Source of the DNA: CAYUYV01 sp050331455
GTDB taxonomy: Bacteria > Pseudomonadota > Alphaproteobacteria > JAJFIK01
Assembly (NCBI GenBank): GCA_050331455.1
Contig: JBHJGV010000058.1
Location: forward strand, 1-64,000
DNA: 64,000 bases
Reading direction: 5' to 3'
Shown: positions 41,701 through 49,647 of the stretch, in pieces
Numbering within the stretch: the first letter of the stretch is position 1
How the letters are laid out: the number at the start of each line of letters is the position of its first letter
Made by a program: the position numbers and the translations under genes
The notes under the pieces: model-generated
The model's database searches: none
What the model was told of the DNA's origin: nothing
The model's input: the letters and a program-made list of their open reading frames with translations, nothing else

Positions 41701-42187
41701 AAGCCAGATCCCGATGGGGCACGGGCACCGTCGGGGGCGGCGCGTCTTCTGCGCGCTGCTCCTTGATCGGCGTCGGTGGAATGATGGTGATGTCCTTGAG
41801 GACCGCGCGGATATTGACGATGGACGCACCGGGATCCACCACGAGGCTCGCAAGGCCATGCCCCGCCCGCCAGGACGCGGCCGCCAAAGCCTCCGCATGA
41901 TCCGTTTGTCCAGGGGCCGGGGAGCCCGCCTGCAGGACCCGGGGCGTCGCGTGGCCGCGATCCACGAGGGAGGGCAGCACCATCGTCCCCAGGACCAGGA
42001 AGGCCATTGTGACGAGACCGGACAGCATTGCCCATGGGGTTTGAGTGCGAGGGGGGCGCATGCGGAGCGTTCGGGTGCGGGACCTGGTGCGACCTCCCGT
42101 CCCCGGTCCCCGTTTCTGGGCCTTGGGGCACAGGGGCGGGCGCCTGCGGACTCCGGAGCCTCCGTTCAACCTATTCTGGCGCGCCAC
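38774..42187 (-). CDS. Membrane GGDEF-EAL protein with PAS domain and degenerate EAL
   Basis: About 1137 residues from GTG 42187 (GGGAGGG upstream). Layout: a first membrane helix near 55-75, a periplasmic domain to about 280, seven or more helices to about 480, a PAS domain (about 535-650), GGDEF (about 660-830) and EAL (about 860-1110). The GGDEF motif is intact (TGGDEF near 750) with DRLTGLAGR upstream, so diguanylate cyclase activity is possible; the inhibitory RxxD site reads GETD. In the EAL domain the signature reads GFVARLHV (Glu lost) and the AEGVE motif reads ASGLE, while DDFG is retained. Phosphodiesterase activity is therefore unlikely and it may be a c-di-GMP sensor. It ends the cox-M16-RimJ run, a conserved spot for EAL proteins. 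Confidence 0.88.
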   Translation of the reverse strand: MARQNRLNGGSGVRRRPPLCPKAQKRGPGTGGRTRSRTRTLRMRPPRTQTPWAMLSGLVTMAFLVLGTMVLPSLVDRGHATPRVLQAGSPAPGQTDHAEALAAASWRAGHGLASLVVDPGASIVNIRAVLKDITIIPPTPIKEQRAEDAPPPTVPVPHRDLASGRWFMASLVNPSAEVQTRILVIQTPTLAGSGPFGAGVTGLTVEGGLYWAQGAPARSMARLESGAGAVAFAVRLAPGQATTLALRAGEGRAPYTVALWEPNSFQRVDRLVAGAKGVVVGVLIMLIALAVGRWALQGGQEELTVIAFACAGLYFVATGFGIQYTVVPADWSLAGGLRASALYVLAGVGLALVQHRLSLSRLGAGVSHWASRIAMLTLAGGVLALPGGIVAALAGPVALAISLFTAGAGVTLARARDARASALMPGLALIVLCVLAATLLSLTVPGPLADLQSIMLTGAVAAGITLLAVSSLLGRAERADAAVVPAASETAASDDAGADERGAGPSGASRPGTLLPLRHEPGTGVAPGPRVVPDASGDRSDLALEAARHGVWDLDPGSGRLVLSPVVAALLGTRPKRLGASLSAWLERVHPDDVETFRQGIEARIVQGNRSFAFLVRVLHDDQSYRWLMLRGTAVPGRDGRARRLLGIVTDETAQQETLDAGALRPMFDRLTGLAGRDLLFDRLDRVLRAQRARGPWDEDEAPALLRIDLDDFRTVNEVLGPVDADAILIAVARRLEGLVGETDTVARTGGDEFSILLAQGLGPGTEEDVGRLLADVIGAPLAVSDQDVTLSACVGLALALSEPEAEPGRNDRAAGGPRETARDLFVRAGTALARAKARGPCCTIAAPASRPQSSRPELDLDATLKAVLQGRQGGLTYQPIVDLQKSRLAGFVARLHVPSAPQGLLSTEDLVREAEDRGVMADLGLRLLEMAIGQIQDWQRRWPTEPPLFVTVEVPSIELLSLDFADELRTLVARAALPPHCLRFAVSEPLIWAQPEATGTTLRILKEDGVGLVLDDFGAGQGSLGRLTGGAFEAVTLGHGLVAGITTRPAGRLLVKGLATLTHDLGMDCIASGLETDDDVKVMRDLGLDYALGPTIGTPQMPDRAEALLARMLGPERGLPASVPEDVFGNRVEAAE

Positions 42188-42370
42188 AAGACAACCCTCC
42201 CGCCCCACGGACCGGGCCGGTCCGGGCGCCGTGTAAAACCCCTGAAATGGCGGGCGGCTTTTCCCGTCCATGGAAGGACTGCCGGACTCAGCCGTGACCG
42301 GCCCCGCCAAAGGCTCGGTCTCCGCCTCAAGAATCGTGCTCCAAGGAAAAAGATCGATCCGGGAGGCCGG

Positions 42371-42961
42371 TCAAACCGGCTGAATATCCTCGGCAAGCAG
42401 CGCAAACAGCAGGTGGTCCTGCCAACGCCCGTTGATCTTCAGATAGCCGCGGGCCAGCCCCTCATGCCGAAAGCCGCATCGCAGCAGAACCCTTTGAGAC
42501 GATTCGTTTGTAGGGATGCATGCTGCTTCGATTCTATGCAGGCGCAAATCCTGGAATACGAATGCCGCCAGCCGGCGCACGGCGGCACTCATATGGCCGC
42601 GGCCGGCAAAGGGCTCGCCGATCCAATAACCAAGGCTGGCGGACTGGCTGACGCCGCGGCGGATATTGGACAGGGTCAGTGCGCCGATAAGAATATCGCC
42701 CTGGGCGCAGAACAGGAAAAAGGGATAGGCCACATCGTCCCGGATTTCCTGGTGATAGCGGCGCACCCGCCGGCGAAAGGCGGCCCGGCTGAGATCGTCG
42801 GCGGGCCACAGGGGCTCCCAGGGCTCAAGAAAGGCCCGACTGCGCGAGCGCACGCCAGCCCAGGCTTCGAAATCTCCCGCATCCGGATAACGCAGATAGA
42901 CCGTGCTGGCATGCAGCACCAGGGACGGCTCAAAGCCGGGTCTGGATCCTAATCCGGGCAT
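42371..42961 (-). CDS. GNAT N-acetyltransferase of the RimJ/RimL type
   Basis: A 196-residue acetyltransferase: VYLRYPDAGDFEAWAGVRSRSRAFLEPWEP, then LTLSNIRRGVSQSASLGYWIGEPFAGRGHMSAAVRRLAAFVF (acetyl-CoA loop), and RIEAACIPTNESSQRVLLRCGFRHEGLARGYLKINGRWQDHLLFAL. This matches RimJ, which acetylates the N-terminus of ribosomal protein S5, but other protein or small-molecule targets are possible. The start at 42961 gives the usual length. It lies between the M16 peptidase and the GGDEF-EAL gene, as in related genomes. Confidence 0.9.
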   Translation of the reverse strand: MPGLGSRPGFEPSLVLHASTVYLRYPDAGDFEAWAGVRSRSRAFLEPWEPLWPADDLSRAAFRRRVRRYHQEIRDDVAYPFFLFCAQGDILIGALTLSNIRRGVSQSASLGYWIGEPFAGRGHMSAAVRRLAAFVFQDLRLHRIEAACIPTNESSQRVLLRCGFRHEGLARGYLKINGRWQDHLLFALLAEDIQPV

Positions 42962-43107
42962 GGGTCGACTGCTCTGTCCGTTGGCGCCTTTCGGGGAGCG
43001 GGGCCACGGACCTCGGCGCCGGGCACCCCTCTTTCGACCCAAGCAGACCTGAAGCTGTAGCCGCGTTCAACCGCACCGCATGCCGGATGGCACCGCAGGA
43101 TCCGCCA

Positions 43108-44385
43108 TCACGCGGCTTTTGCCCGGTCGAAGGCGTCGAGGAGGCCCTCATAATGGCCGAGCGGCGTCGTGTCGCCGACCGCGGCGAAAGCCGGTCGTCC
43201 GCTGCCCAGCACGCGGGCGGCAAAGCTCCGAATGGCATCGGCATCGACGGCGGCGACCCGCTCCACCAGTTCCGTCGGAGGGACAATCCGTCCCTCCTGG
43301 AGCAGATCGGTCGCGGCCGCATCGGCCCTGCCGCCGGGGGATTCCAGCGCCATGAGCACGCCGGAGCGGATTTGGGCGCGAGCCCGGTCGAGTTCCTCGG
43401 GGCGGACATTTTCCGCCAATTCGCGCATGTTCCGGGCCACGGAAGCTGCCACCTCCGGCAGGGCCTCGGGCGCCGTGCCCGTATAAACTGTCAAGGTCCC
43501 GGTATCGGTGTAGCTGCGCGCGCCGGCATGGACCGCGTAGGCGAGGCCCCGCTCCTCCCGAATATCCTGGAACAGGCGGGAGGACATGCCGCCACCCAGG
43601 ATCTCTCCATAGGCCCAGGAGGCGTAATAGGCCGGGTCGCCCAAGGGGGCGCCTTCGAAGGCCAGGGTCAGATGCACCTGTTCCGTGTCCCCGGTCCCCC
43701 GCCGTTCCCCGCCGCGGAACTTTGCCGGTTCCGGCGCCGCCGGCGTGCCGCCGGGTGCCATATCGCCGAAGGCCGCTTCCGCCAAGGCGTGGAGCCGGTC
43801 CGGATCGACGGCGCCCGATGCACTGATGACCAATTGGTCGGGTCGGTAGTGGCGGTCCTGGAAAGCGCGCAAATGATCGGTTGTGAAGGAACGCACACTG
43901 TCCAGCGTGCCGAGAATGGGTCGTCCGAAAGCCTGTTCCGGATAGGCCGCCTCCTGGAGCAGGTCGAAGACGAGATCGTCGGGGGTGTCATTGGCCCGGG
44001 CCAACTCCTGTAGGATGACGGTGCGCTCGCGCTCGAACTCCTCCGTGTCGAAGCGGGGCCTGCGGAGGATATCGGTCAGCAGATCGAGGCCCAGCGCCAC
44101 ATCATCCTTTAGCAGTCGGACGTGATAAGCGGTCTGGCTGCGGCCGGTATAGGCGTTGAAAAAGCCCCCGACGGCTTCGATGGTCTCGGCGATATCCCGG
44201 GCGCTGCGGGTGGCGGTGCCCTTGAAGGCCATGTGCTCAAGGAAATGGGCGATACCGTTCTCGGGTGCCGTCTCGTGACGCCCGCCGGCCCCGACCCACA
44301 CCCCAAGGGCCACGCTTTCCACGCCGGCCATGGGATCGCAGGCCACACGCAGGCCATTGGACAATTCGGTGACGATCACGCCCAT
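43108..44385 (-). CDS. M16 family zinc peptidase (processing-peptidase-like)
   Basis: A 425-residue pitrilysin-type metallopeptidase. The inverted zinc motif HFLEH is in ENGIAHFLEHMAFKG, and the third ligand Glu is in ERTVILQELA. It is the single-chain two-lobe form related to the mitochondrial processing peptidase beta subunit (YhjJ/PqqL-like). It has no signal peptide. AAGGAG precedes the ATG. In related bacteria the gene directly before it is threonine synthase; here two unrelated small genes take that place. Confidence 0.94.
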   Translation of the reverse strand: MGVIVTELSNGLRVACDPMAGVESVALGVWVGAGGRHETAPENGIAHFLEHMAFKGTATRSARDIAETIEAVGGFFNAYTGRSQTAYHVRLLKDDVALGLDLLTDILRRPRFDTEEFERERTVILQELARANDTPDDLVFDLLQEAAYPEQAFGRPILGTLDSVRSFTTDHLRAFQDRHYRPDQLVISASGAVDPDRLHALAEAAFGDMAPGGTPAAPEPAKFRGGERRGTGDTEQVHLTLAFEGAPLGDPAYYASWAYGEILGGGMSSRLFQDIREERGLAYAVHAGARSYTDTGTLTVYTGTAPEALPEVAASVARNMRELAENVRPEELDRARAQIRSGVLMALESPGGRADAAATDLLQEGRIVPPTELVERVAAVDADAIRSFAARVLGSGRPAFAAVGDTTPLGHYEGLLDAFDRAKAA

Positions 44386-44468
44386 GAAATCTCCTTCAAT
44401 CTGAACGTCCTAAACCTCCGCGCCCGTCACGCGCAAGGCTCAAGCTTATCACTCCAAACCGGAGCCTG

Positions 44469-44921
44469 TCAGGGACGCGGATCGGTTGGCAGGGCCGGCG
44501 TGTCAGGGCGCGCGTCGGCCCCGAAGGGTGCGGGCGCCAGGGCGGACAGGATGAAGAATACGAAGCCCAGCACGAAGCACACGGGCTGGGCCGTCAGAGC
44601 GCGGCGGATCCCGGGCGCGTAGACGGTCTCATTGATGTGCACGCTGGCCTCGGCCTCGTCCTCATCCAGGCTCTGCAACTCAAGGGTCGCGATGCGCCGA
44701 ATGACCCAGGCGCCGGCAATGATGGAGCCGATCCAGCAGGCCCAGGCGCTGACGATGAGCGCGAGCGCAACACCGGAGCGCGCATCGCCGGCCGTAAAAA
44801 AGGTCAAGGACAGGGCCAAGACCACCGAAGCGAGATTGATGAAGATCCTGGGATATTCCAGGACCACGCCGAAGCCGGACACGGTCTTGGTCCCGGTGGC
44901 GATCGACGTCCCCGCGCTCAC
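44469..44921 (-). CDS. Hypothetical multi-pass membrane protein, 150 residues
   Basis: The GTG start at 44919-44921 overlaps the TGA of the upstream gene (GTGA), a classical coupled junction. Three hydrophobic segments are seen (about 25-42, 50-75, 110-128), with an acidic stretch (LDEDEAEASVHINETVYAPG) between the second and third. The tail is Pro/Ala-rich. No family recognised. The gene stands just before the M16 peptidase in the slot where threonine synthase is usually found. Confidence 0.65.
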   Translation of the reverse strand: MSAGTSIATGTKTVSGFGVVLEYPRIFINLASVVLALSLTFFTAGDARSGVALALIVSAWACWIGSIIAGAWVIRRIATLELQSLDEDEAEASVHINETVYAPGIRRALTAQPVCFVLGFVFFILSALAPAPFGADARPDTPALPTDPRP

Positions 44922-45151
44922 AGTTTCAGCCTTTCGCACAGGCGCCGCGCGCAAACATCGCCGAATGTATTGCGGATCTTGCGCACCACGGAAAACCGGA
45001 AGACGCGGTCATTGTCCGGCTTGAGAATGTCCTCGACCTCAGCCTCGGCCAGTTGGACCCGCAAGCCGAAATCCTTGGCGTCCTTGGCCGGGCACCCCTC
45101 GGTTCCAAGATATTTTTGCAGATTCCGGATCTTCCAGTTCGCGCGCGTCAT
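44918..45151 (-). CDS. Hypothetical 77-residue soluble protein
   Basis: Begins MTRANWKIRNLQKYLGTEG after a GGAGGA site five bases upstream. It is charged, with about equal acidic and basic residues and a Cys-containing C-terminal half (GDVCARRLCERLKL), and is probably mostly helical. No family recognised. It is coupled by a four-base overlap to the membrane protein downstream, so the two probably act together. A 190-base gap separates it from SURF1, leaving room for its own promoter. Confidence 0.65.
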   Translation of the reverse strand: MTRANWKIRNLQKYLGTEGCPAKDAKDFGLRVQLAEAEVEDILKPDNDRVFRFSVVRKIRNTFGDVCARRLCERLKL

Positions 45152-45341
45152 GGCGTCCTCCGCGGGCCGACCCCTGCGCCCATCCCCAACGGTTGCGTTT
45201 TAGCATCGGGATCGCACCGAATTACGACAACAAAACGTGAACAGATGGGCATAACAGCGATGCGAAACCCCAGCAAACCTCAAGAGAAAACCTCAAGAGA
45301 TGCCGGAATTTCGTATGACAGAATCATACAGCGACGTTTGG

Positions 45342-46082
45342 TCACCGCCCACGCCAGCCAAGGCGTCCATGGGCGGCGTGGTAGGCGCCGTAGACGCCGA
45401 TGAGGCACAGCGCGAAGCCGAACCACGTGACCGCATAACCGAGATGGTTGTTGCGCGGCATGGTGACGGACGCTCCGCCCCGGGGCATGCCGCCGGGGGG
45501 TGTCGCGCTCTCCCGGGCGTCGACAAAAAGGGGGAGGGCATCCGGCACATTGGCCCAGGCGGCCATGGCCGGCCAATCCCGCCAATACCACTGCGCCGCC
45601 GCCGGATCATTGTCCGGCGTAAAAGAGCCCTTGCGCCCGGGAGACCGGATCAGCCCGGTCAAGGTGACCCTGCCGGTGACCTGACCGGCAGCCCGGGTCG
45701 CGGGATCGCGGAAAGCCATCGGCACAAAGCCGCGATTGACCAGAACCGGCGGCGCGCCATCCCTTTTGAGGGGCGTGATGATGAAGTAGCCGGGCTGACC
45801 GGCCCCCACATGTCCGAAAACCGGCATTTCCGCCCCGTGATCGAATGCGCCGCTGAGGGTCACCGGGCGGTATTCGAGGGAGGCGATGTCGCCGAGCCCG
45901 TCGCGTTCCAGAGTGTGCAGGGGAACGGCAGGCAGCGCCGGCCGGGCTTCCAGTTTTTCGATCAGATCGAGCTTCCAGATCCGCCGCTCCAGCTGCCACT
46001 GGCCCAAGGACAGCAAAAGCGCAAGGGCAAGCACCGAGAAAACCGTGAGCACGGGGTAGGGACGGAAAACAATAAAGGGCAT
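45342..46082 (-). CDS. SURF1 family cytochrome oxidase assembly protein
   Basis: A 246-residue protein with one helix at each end (PVLTVFSVLALALLLSLGQWQLERRIWK and GYAVTWFGFALCLIGVYGAYH), and SURF1 motifs GQWQLER, VNRGFVP, and WYWRDWPAMA and PRNNHLGYAVTWFG. It helps insert heme a into subunit I of aa3 oxidases. The start at 46082 places the first helix at the N-terminus. It follows the DUF983 gene in the cox run. Confidence 0.95.
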   Translation of the reverse strand: MPFIVFRPYPVLTVFSVLALALLLSLGQWQLERRIWKLDLIEKLEARPALPAVPLHTLERDGLGDIASLEYRPVTLSGAFDHGAEMPVFGHVGAGQPGYFIITPLKRDGAPPVLVNRGFVPMAFRDPATRAAGQVTGRVTLTGLIRSPGRKGSFTPDNDPAAAQWYWRDWPAMAAWANVPDALPLFVDARESATPPGGMPRGGASVTMPRNNHLGYAVTWFGFALCLIGVYGAYHAAHGRLGWRGR

Positions 46083-46158
46083 GGGGTTCCCCGGTGCGCT
46101 GGCTGGACCTGACGCTGCGGCGCGACGGGCCTGCCCGGCCGACTCGGCTGAAAGCACG

Positions 46159-46536
46159 TCAGGAAAGGCGGCCTTCCGCAGCATCGCGGCGATACTGTTC
46201 GGAGATCAGCCAAGCCTTCAAAAGTCGGATCGTGACCACACTGAGCGCCGGCACGATTGGCAGCCAGATAACCGCCTGGACCCAATAGGGCGCACGAAAC
46301 ATAACTTCCACTGCGATCAGTCCGACAACCGCCACCGTGCCCACAATGAAAATGGCGAACGCGGCGGGCCCGTCACCCTGGTCGAACCGCTGGAAATCGA
46401 GATCGCACACGGTACAAGAGGGTGCGAGCCCGAGCCCAAAGGGTGTGGCGAACAATCCGCCTTCGCCGCAGCGGGGACATCGTCCCCGTAAACAGGCCCT
46501 GAGAGGCGACACCGGACGCGGATTAAGCGGTGTCAC
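46159..46536 (-). CDS. DUF983 family protein
   Basis: A 125-residue protein with two Cys-x2-Cys pairs (CPRCGEG and CTVCDLD) followed by two membrane helices. DUF983 proteins almost always lie between coxC and SURF1 in alphaproteobacteria and are thought to help oxidase assembly; the metal, if any, is unknown. The start is GTG 46536, with GGGGAGG six bases upstream. Confidence 0.93.
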   Translation of the reverse strand: MTPLNPRPVSPLRACLRGRCPRCGEGGLFATPFGLGLAPSCTVCDLDFQRFDQGDGPAAFAIFIVGTVAVVGLIAVEVMFRAPYWVQAVIWLPIVPALSVVTIRLLKAWLISEQYRRDAAEGRLS

Positions 46537-46581
46537 GCATGCCTCCCCTATCCCGGGTCATCCCTTCACGGAAGGCCTGCG

Positions 46582-47406
46582 TCAGTGGGCGATGGTTCCC
46601 GCACCCCAGACATAAATCATCGCGAAGAGGAACAGCCATACCACATCGACGAAGTGCCAGTACCAGGCGGCCGCTTCAAAGCCGAAGATGTTGCCATCCT
46701 TGAAATGGCCCGCATAGCCGCGCATCAGACAGACAACCAAAAACACCGTGCCGATAATCACATGGGCGCCGTGGAAGCCGGTCGCCATGAAGAAGGTGGC
46801 GCCGTAGATGTTGCCGGAGAACGAGAATGCTGCATGAGCGTATTCGTACGCCTGCACGCAGGTGAAGCAGAAGCCAAGAATGACCGTCAGCCACAGACCC
46901 TGGATATAGCCCTTCCGGTTACCGGTCTCGAGGGCATGGTGGGCCCAGGTGACGGTCGTCCCGGAGGTCAAAAGGATCAAGGTATTGATGAACGGCAGGT
47001 GCCAAGGGTCGAAGGTCTCAATGCCTTCCGGCGGCCACTGGGCAAATCCGTGATCCGTGGGGAACAGGGACGTGTTGAAATAGGCCCAGAACCACGCCAC
47101 GAAAAACATCACTTCCGACGCTATGAAGAGAACCATGGCATAGCGGTGATGGAGCTGAACCACTGGTGTGTGATGGCCACCCACCTCGTGTTCTTTGATC
47201 ACGTCGCCCCACCAGCCGATCATCACATAGACCACGCCGGCCGCACCGATCACGAACACCCACGGGGTCTGCGGCACGCCGAACAGGCCGTCCGGGCGCA
47301 TCCACATCACCGCACCGATGGCCATGATGAAGGCACTGATCGAAGCCACCAGGGGCCAAGGGCTGGGATCCACCAGGTGATAGTCGTGATTGGCTGAACC
47401 GGCCAT
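46582..47406 (-). CDS. coxC: Cytochrome c oxidase subunit III
   Basis: A 274-residue seven-helix subunit: HDYHLVDPSPWPLVASISAF at the start, RYAMVLFIASEVMFFVAWFWAYF with the conserved Glu, TSGTTVTWAHHAL, and GFHGAHVIIGTVFL and AAAWYWHFVDVVWLFLFAMIYVWG at the end. It stabilises the aa3 oxidase and guides oxygen entry. The start is ATG 47406, where the conserved N-terminus begins. Confidence 0.97.
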   Translation of the reverse strand: MAGSANHDYHLVDPSPWPLVASISAFIMAIGAVMWMRPDGLFGVPQTPWVFVIGAAGVVYVMIGWWGDVIKEHEVGGHHTPVVQLHHRYAMVLFIASEVMFFVAWFWAYFNTSLFPTDHGFAQWPPEGIETFDPWHLPFINTLILLTSGTTVTWAHHALETGNRKGYIQGLWLTVILGFCFTCVQAYEYAHAAFSFSGNIYGATFFMATGFHGAHVIIGTVFLVVCLMRGYAGHFKDGNIFGFEAAAWYWHFVDVVWLFLFAMIYVWGAGTIAH

Positions 47407-47603
47407 GATGTCTTTCTCTCCTCGCTGGGGCGCTGCCGGGCTGTCGGTGCCGCGCGATCCCCTCTCGACAATTCCTTTTTCTTTTACCACGGGATGTGCA
47501 CCACCGCCCACCGCTTTGCAATGGGCTGCGGGGTCATGGGGCACACCTTTCGGCTAAGGTGCCGAAAATTCCCGCGCGTGCCGTGTTTCCGGCGCTTTCA
47601 GCC

Positions 47604-48170
47604 TCAATCCGCCGCAGGCCCGGACCCGGTTTTCGGGAAAAACGTGTAAGAGAGCGTGATGGTTTTCACGTCGTCCTGAGTCGGGTCCTCATCGAGTGCG
47701 GGATCGACGAAATACGAGACGGCCATGCGCAGGGTCTGTCCGGGCTCCAGGGTCTGCTCTTCGAAACAAAAGCAGTCCACCTTGGCGAAATAGAGCCCGG
47801 CTTTCTGCGGCGTGACATTGTAGGTTGCTGTGCCCGTCACCGCTTTATCGCTGGTATTGGTCACCTCGTAAAAGGCGAGCATGTTTTCGCCGATCCGGCC
47901 CGTGCTGCTGGTCTGGAGCGGCTTGAAGGTCCAGGGCAGACCGCGGGCGGTGTTGGCATCGAACCGAACGGTCATGGTGCGCTTAAGCACGGCCTCGCTG
48001 GTGACGGCGGCCACCTGGGTCGTGCCGCCGAACCCGGTCACGCGGCAGAATGCGTCATAGAGCGGGACCGCCGCGTAGGCGACGCCGATCATGGCGCCGG
48101 CGGCAAAACCGCAGGCAAGCGCCAGACGGATGTTTTTTCGTCCCTGAGTCACCGGAGAGACATCCTCCAT
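47604..48170 (-). CDS. ctaG: Cytochrome c oxidase assembly protein CtaG/Cox11
   Basis: A 188-residue protein anchored by one N-terminal helix (LALACGFAAGAMIGVAYAAVPLYDAFCRVTGFGG). The copper-binding Cys pair is in VDCFCFEEQTL, the Cox11 signature. It delivers copper to the CuB site of subunit I from the periplasmic side. It lies between the small CoxF-like gene and coxC as usual. Confidence 0.96.
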   Translation of the reverse strand: MEDVSPVTQGRKNIRLALACGFAAGAMIGVAYAAVPLYDAFCRVTGFGGTTQVAAVTSEAVLKRTMTVRFDANTARGLPWTFKPLQTSSTGRIGENMLAFYEVTNTSDKAVTGTATYNVTPQKAGLYFAKVDCFCFEEQTLEPGQTLRMAVSYFVDPALDEDPTQDDVKTITLSYTFFPKTGSGPAAD

Positions 48171-48200
48171 TCCATGGTCAAGGTGAGCCGTTCAGGCCGA

Positions 48201-48434
48201 TCAGAAAGGCCGGGCGACCGCACCCGGGCCAAGCTTGACCAGGGTGACCGCGAACAGCAGGACCGCGAACCCGATCAAGGATACGGCAATCGCGACATTG
48301 CGGCCCCGACGGGCCTTCACGAACGTATCCCGGTCGACGCCCGACGGTGCGTAGCGCGCAGCAATATCCATTTCCTGACGGGCCGCGCTGTCGGACAGGC
48401 TGGCCGTTTCCAGAACGTCGTTGTGACTTGTCAT
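48201..48434 (-). CDS. Small CoxF-like membrane protein
   Basis: A 77-residue protein with one C-terminal helix (NVAIAVSLIGFAVLLFAVTLVKLG) and a hydrophilic N-terminus. Small single-helix proteins occur at this spot (between ctaB and ctaG) in many alphaproteobacterial cox operons; this one is assigned to that class by position and layout only. ATG 48434 has GGGAG seven bases upstream. Confidence 0.75.
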   Translation of the reverse strand: MTSHNDVLETASLSDSAARQEMDIAARYAPSGVDRDTFVKARRGRNVAIAVSLIGFAVLLFAVTLVKLGPGAVARPF

Positions 48435-48539
48435 CCAGGCACTCCCTGTCACCGGTTACGGGCCCGCGCACGCTCCACAGCAGGATCCGGCGCGACGCCC
48501 GGTCATTCGCCCCAAGCGTAAGACATTGGCGCGGTCCGA

Positions 48540-49541
48540 TCAGGGGGCAAGGCCCACCATCGGCTCAAAACCCAGAACCAGAAAAATGAGGAACAGATAA
48601 AGGATCGAGAACCGGAACAGCCGGCGGGCCACATGGTGGACCCGCGTCCGGGCGACCGCATCATCCCCACTGGTTCTGCCCAGCCACCACAACCATGCCG
48701 CAAGGGCTGTGAACCAGCCGCCGAGGATCACGCTGGCCACGGCATACAGGACACCGGCGAAGCCAAGGGCGACCGGCGCCACAGTGACCGCCCAGAGCGC
48801 AACGGCGTACAGCAAGATCTGAAGGCGCGTGTCCGCTTCTCCGGCGACGACGGGCATCATGGGCACGCCCGCTTTTTCGTAATCCCCGGCCCGATAAAGG
48901 GCCAACGCCCAGAAATGGGGCGGCGTCCACGTGAAAATGATCGCGAACAGGATGATCGGCTCGATCGCGATGCCGCCGGTCACGGCGGCCCAGCCGATCA
49001 TGGGCGGGAACGCACCGGCAGCGCCGCCGATCACAATATTCTGCGGTGTGCGGCGCTTGAGCCATATGGTGTACACGAACAAATAGAACGCGATGGTCAG
49101 GGCCAGCAGGCCGGCAGCCGCCAGATTGACCAGCAATCCCATGGCCGCCACGGAGGCGAATGAAAGAAACGCGCCGAAGGCCAGGGCTTCGTCCTTGCTC
49201 ACCCGACCAAGTGGAATGGGGCGCCGGCGGGTCCGACCCATGATCCGGTCAATATCGGCGTCATACCACATATTGAGGGCGCCCGAGGCCCCCGCGCCCA
49301 CGGCCATACAGATCAGCGCGGCCGCGGCAATCACCGGATTGATCGAGCCGGGCGCCATCAGCAGCCCAACCAGCCCCGTGAAGATCACCAGGGACATCAC
49401 CCGGGGCTTCAACAGCACCACATAGTCACGCCAGGTCGCGAGGCTCACTGCACCGTCGAACGCCCGGTCCCGTTCGCGCCAGGCCGGATTGTCCCAGGCG
49501 GCGTCGTCAAAAGGCCCTTCGATGGTGGACGCATTGCTCAC
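48540..49541 (-). CDS. ctaB: Protoheme IX farnesyltransferase (heme O synthase)
   Basis: A 333-residue UbiA-type prenyltransferase. The first DxxxD motif is NMWYDADIDRIMGRTRRRPIPLG and the second region is FFWALALYRAGDYEKAGVPMMP. It has about nine helices (LKPRVMSLVIFTGLVGLL at the start). It adds a farnesyl tail to protoheme to make heme O, the precursor of heme A. The start is GTG 49541 with GGGAGAG upstream; the longer frame to 49874 is non-coding in character. Confidence 0.95.
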   Translation of the reverse strand: MSNASTIEGPFDDAAWDNPAWRERDRAFDGAVSLATWRDYVVLLKPRVMSLVIFTGLVGLLMAPGSINPVIAAAALICMAVGAGASGALNMWYDADIDRIMGRTRRRPIPLGRVSKDEALAFGAFLSFASVAAMGLLVNLAAAGLLALTIAFYLFVYTIWLKRRTPQNIVIGGAAGAFPPMIGWAAVTGGIAIEPIILFAIIFTWTPPHFWALALYRAGDYEKAGVPMMPVVAGEADTRLQILLYAVALWAVTVAPVALGFAGVLYAVASVILGGWFTALAAWLWWLGRTSGDDAVARTRVHHVARRLFRFSILYLFLIFLVLGFEPMVGLAP

Positions 49542-49647
49542 GTGTTGCTCTCCCAAACGAAACGATCGGTCCGCCTTCGGAAGACGGCTCCCCGGTCCGG
49601 GCGGGGCCCGGGCCGGGGCAGAAGATGTGATCCGTCCGACCGCATGA

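Noticed and set aside
39629..41701. 690-codon plus-strand ORF opposite the GGDEF-EAL gene
   Set aside because: Shadow of the GC-rich minus-strand gene; composition is Arg/Gln/His-rich and no domain is visible.
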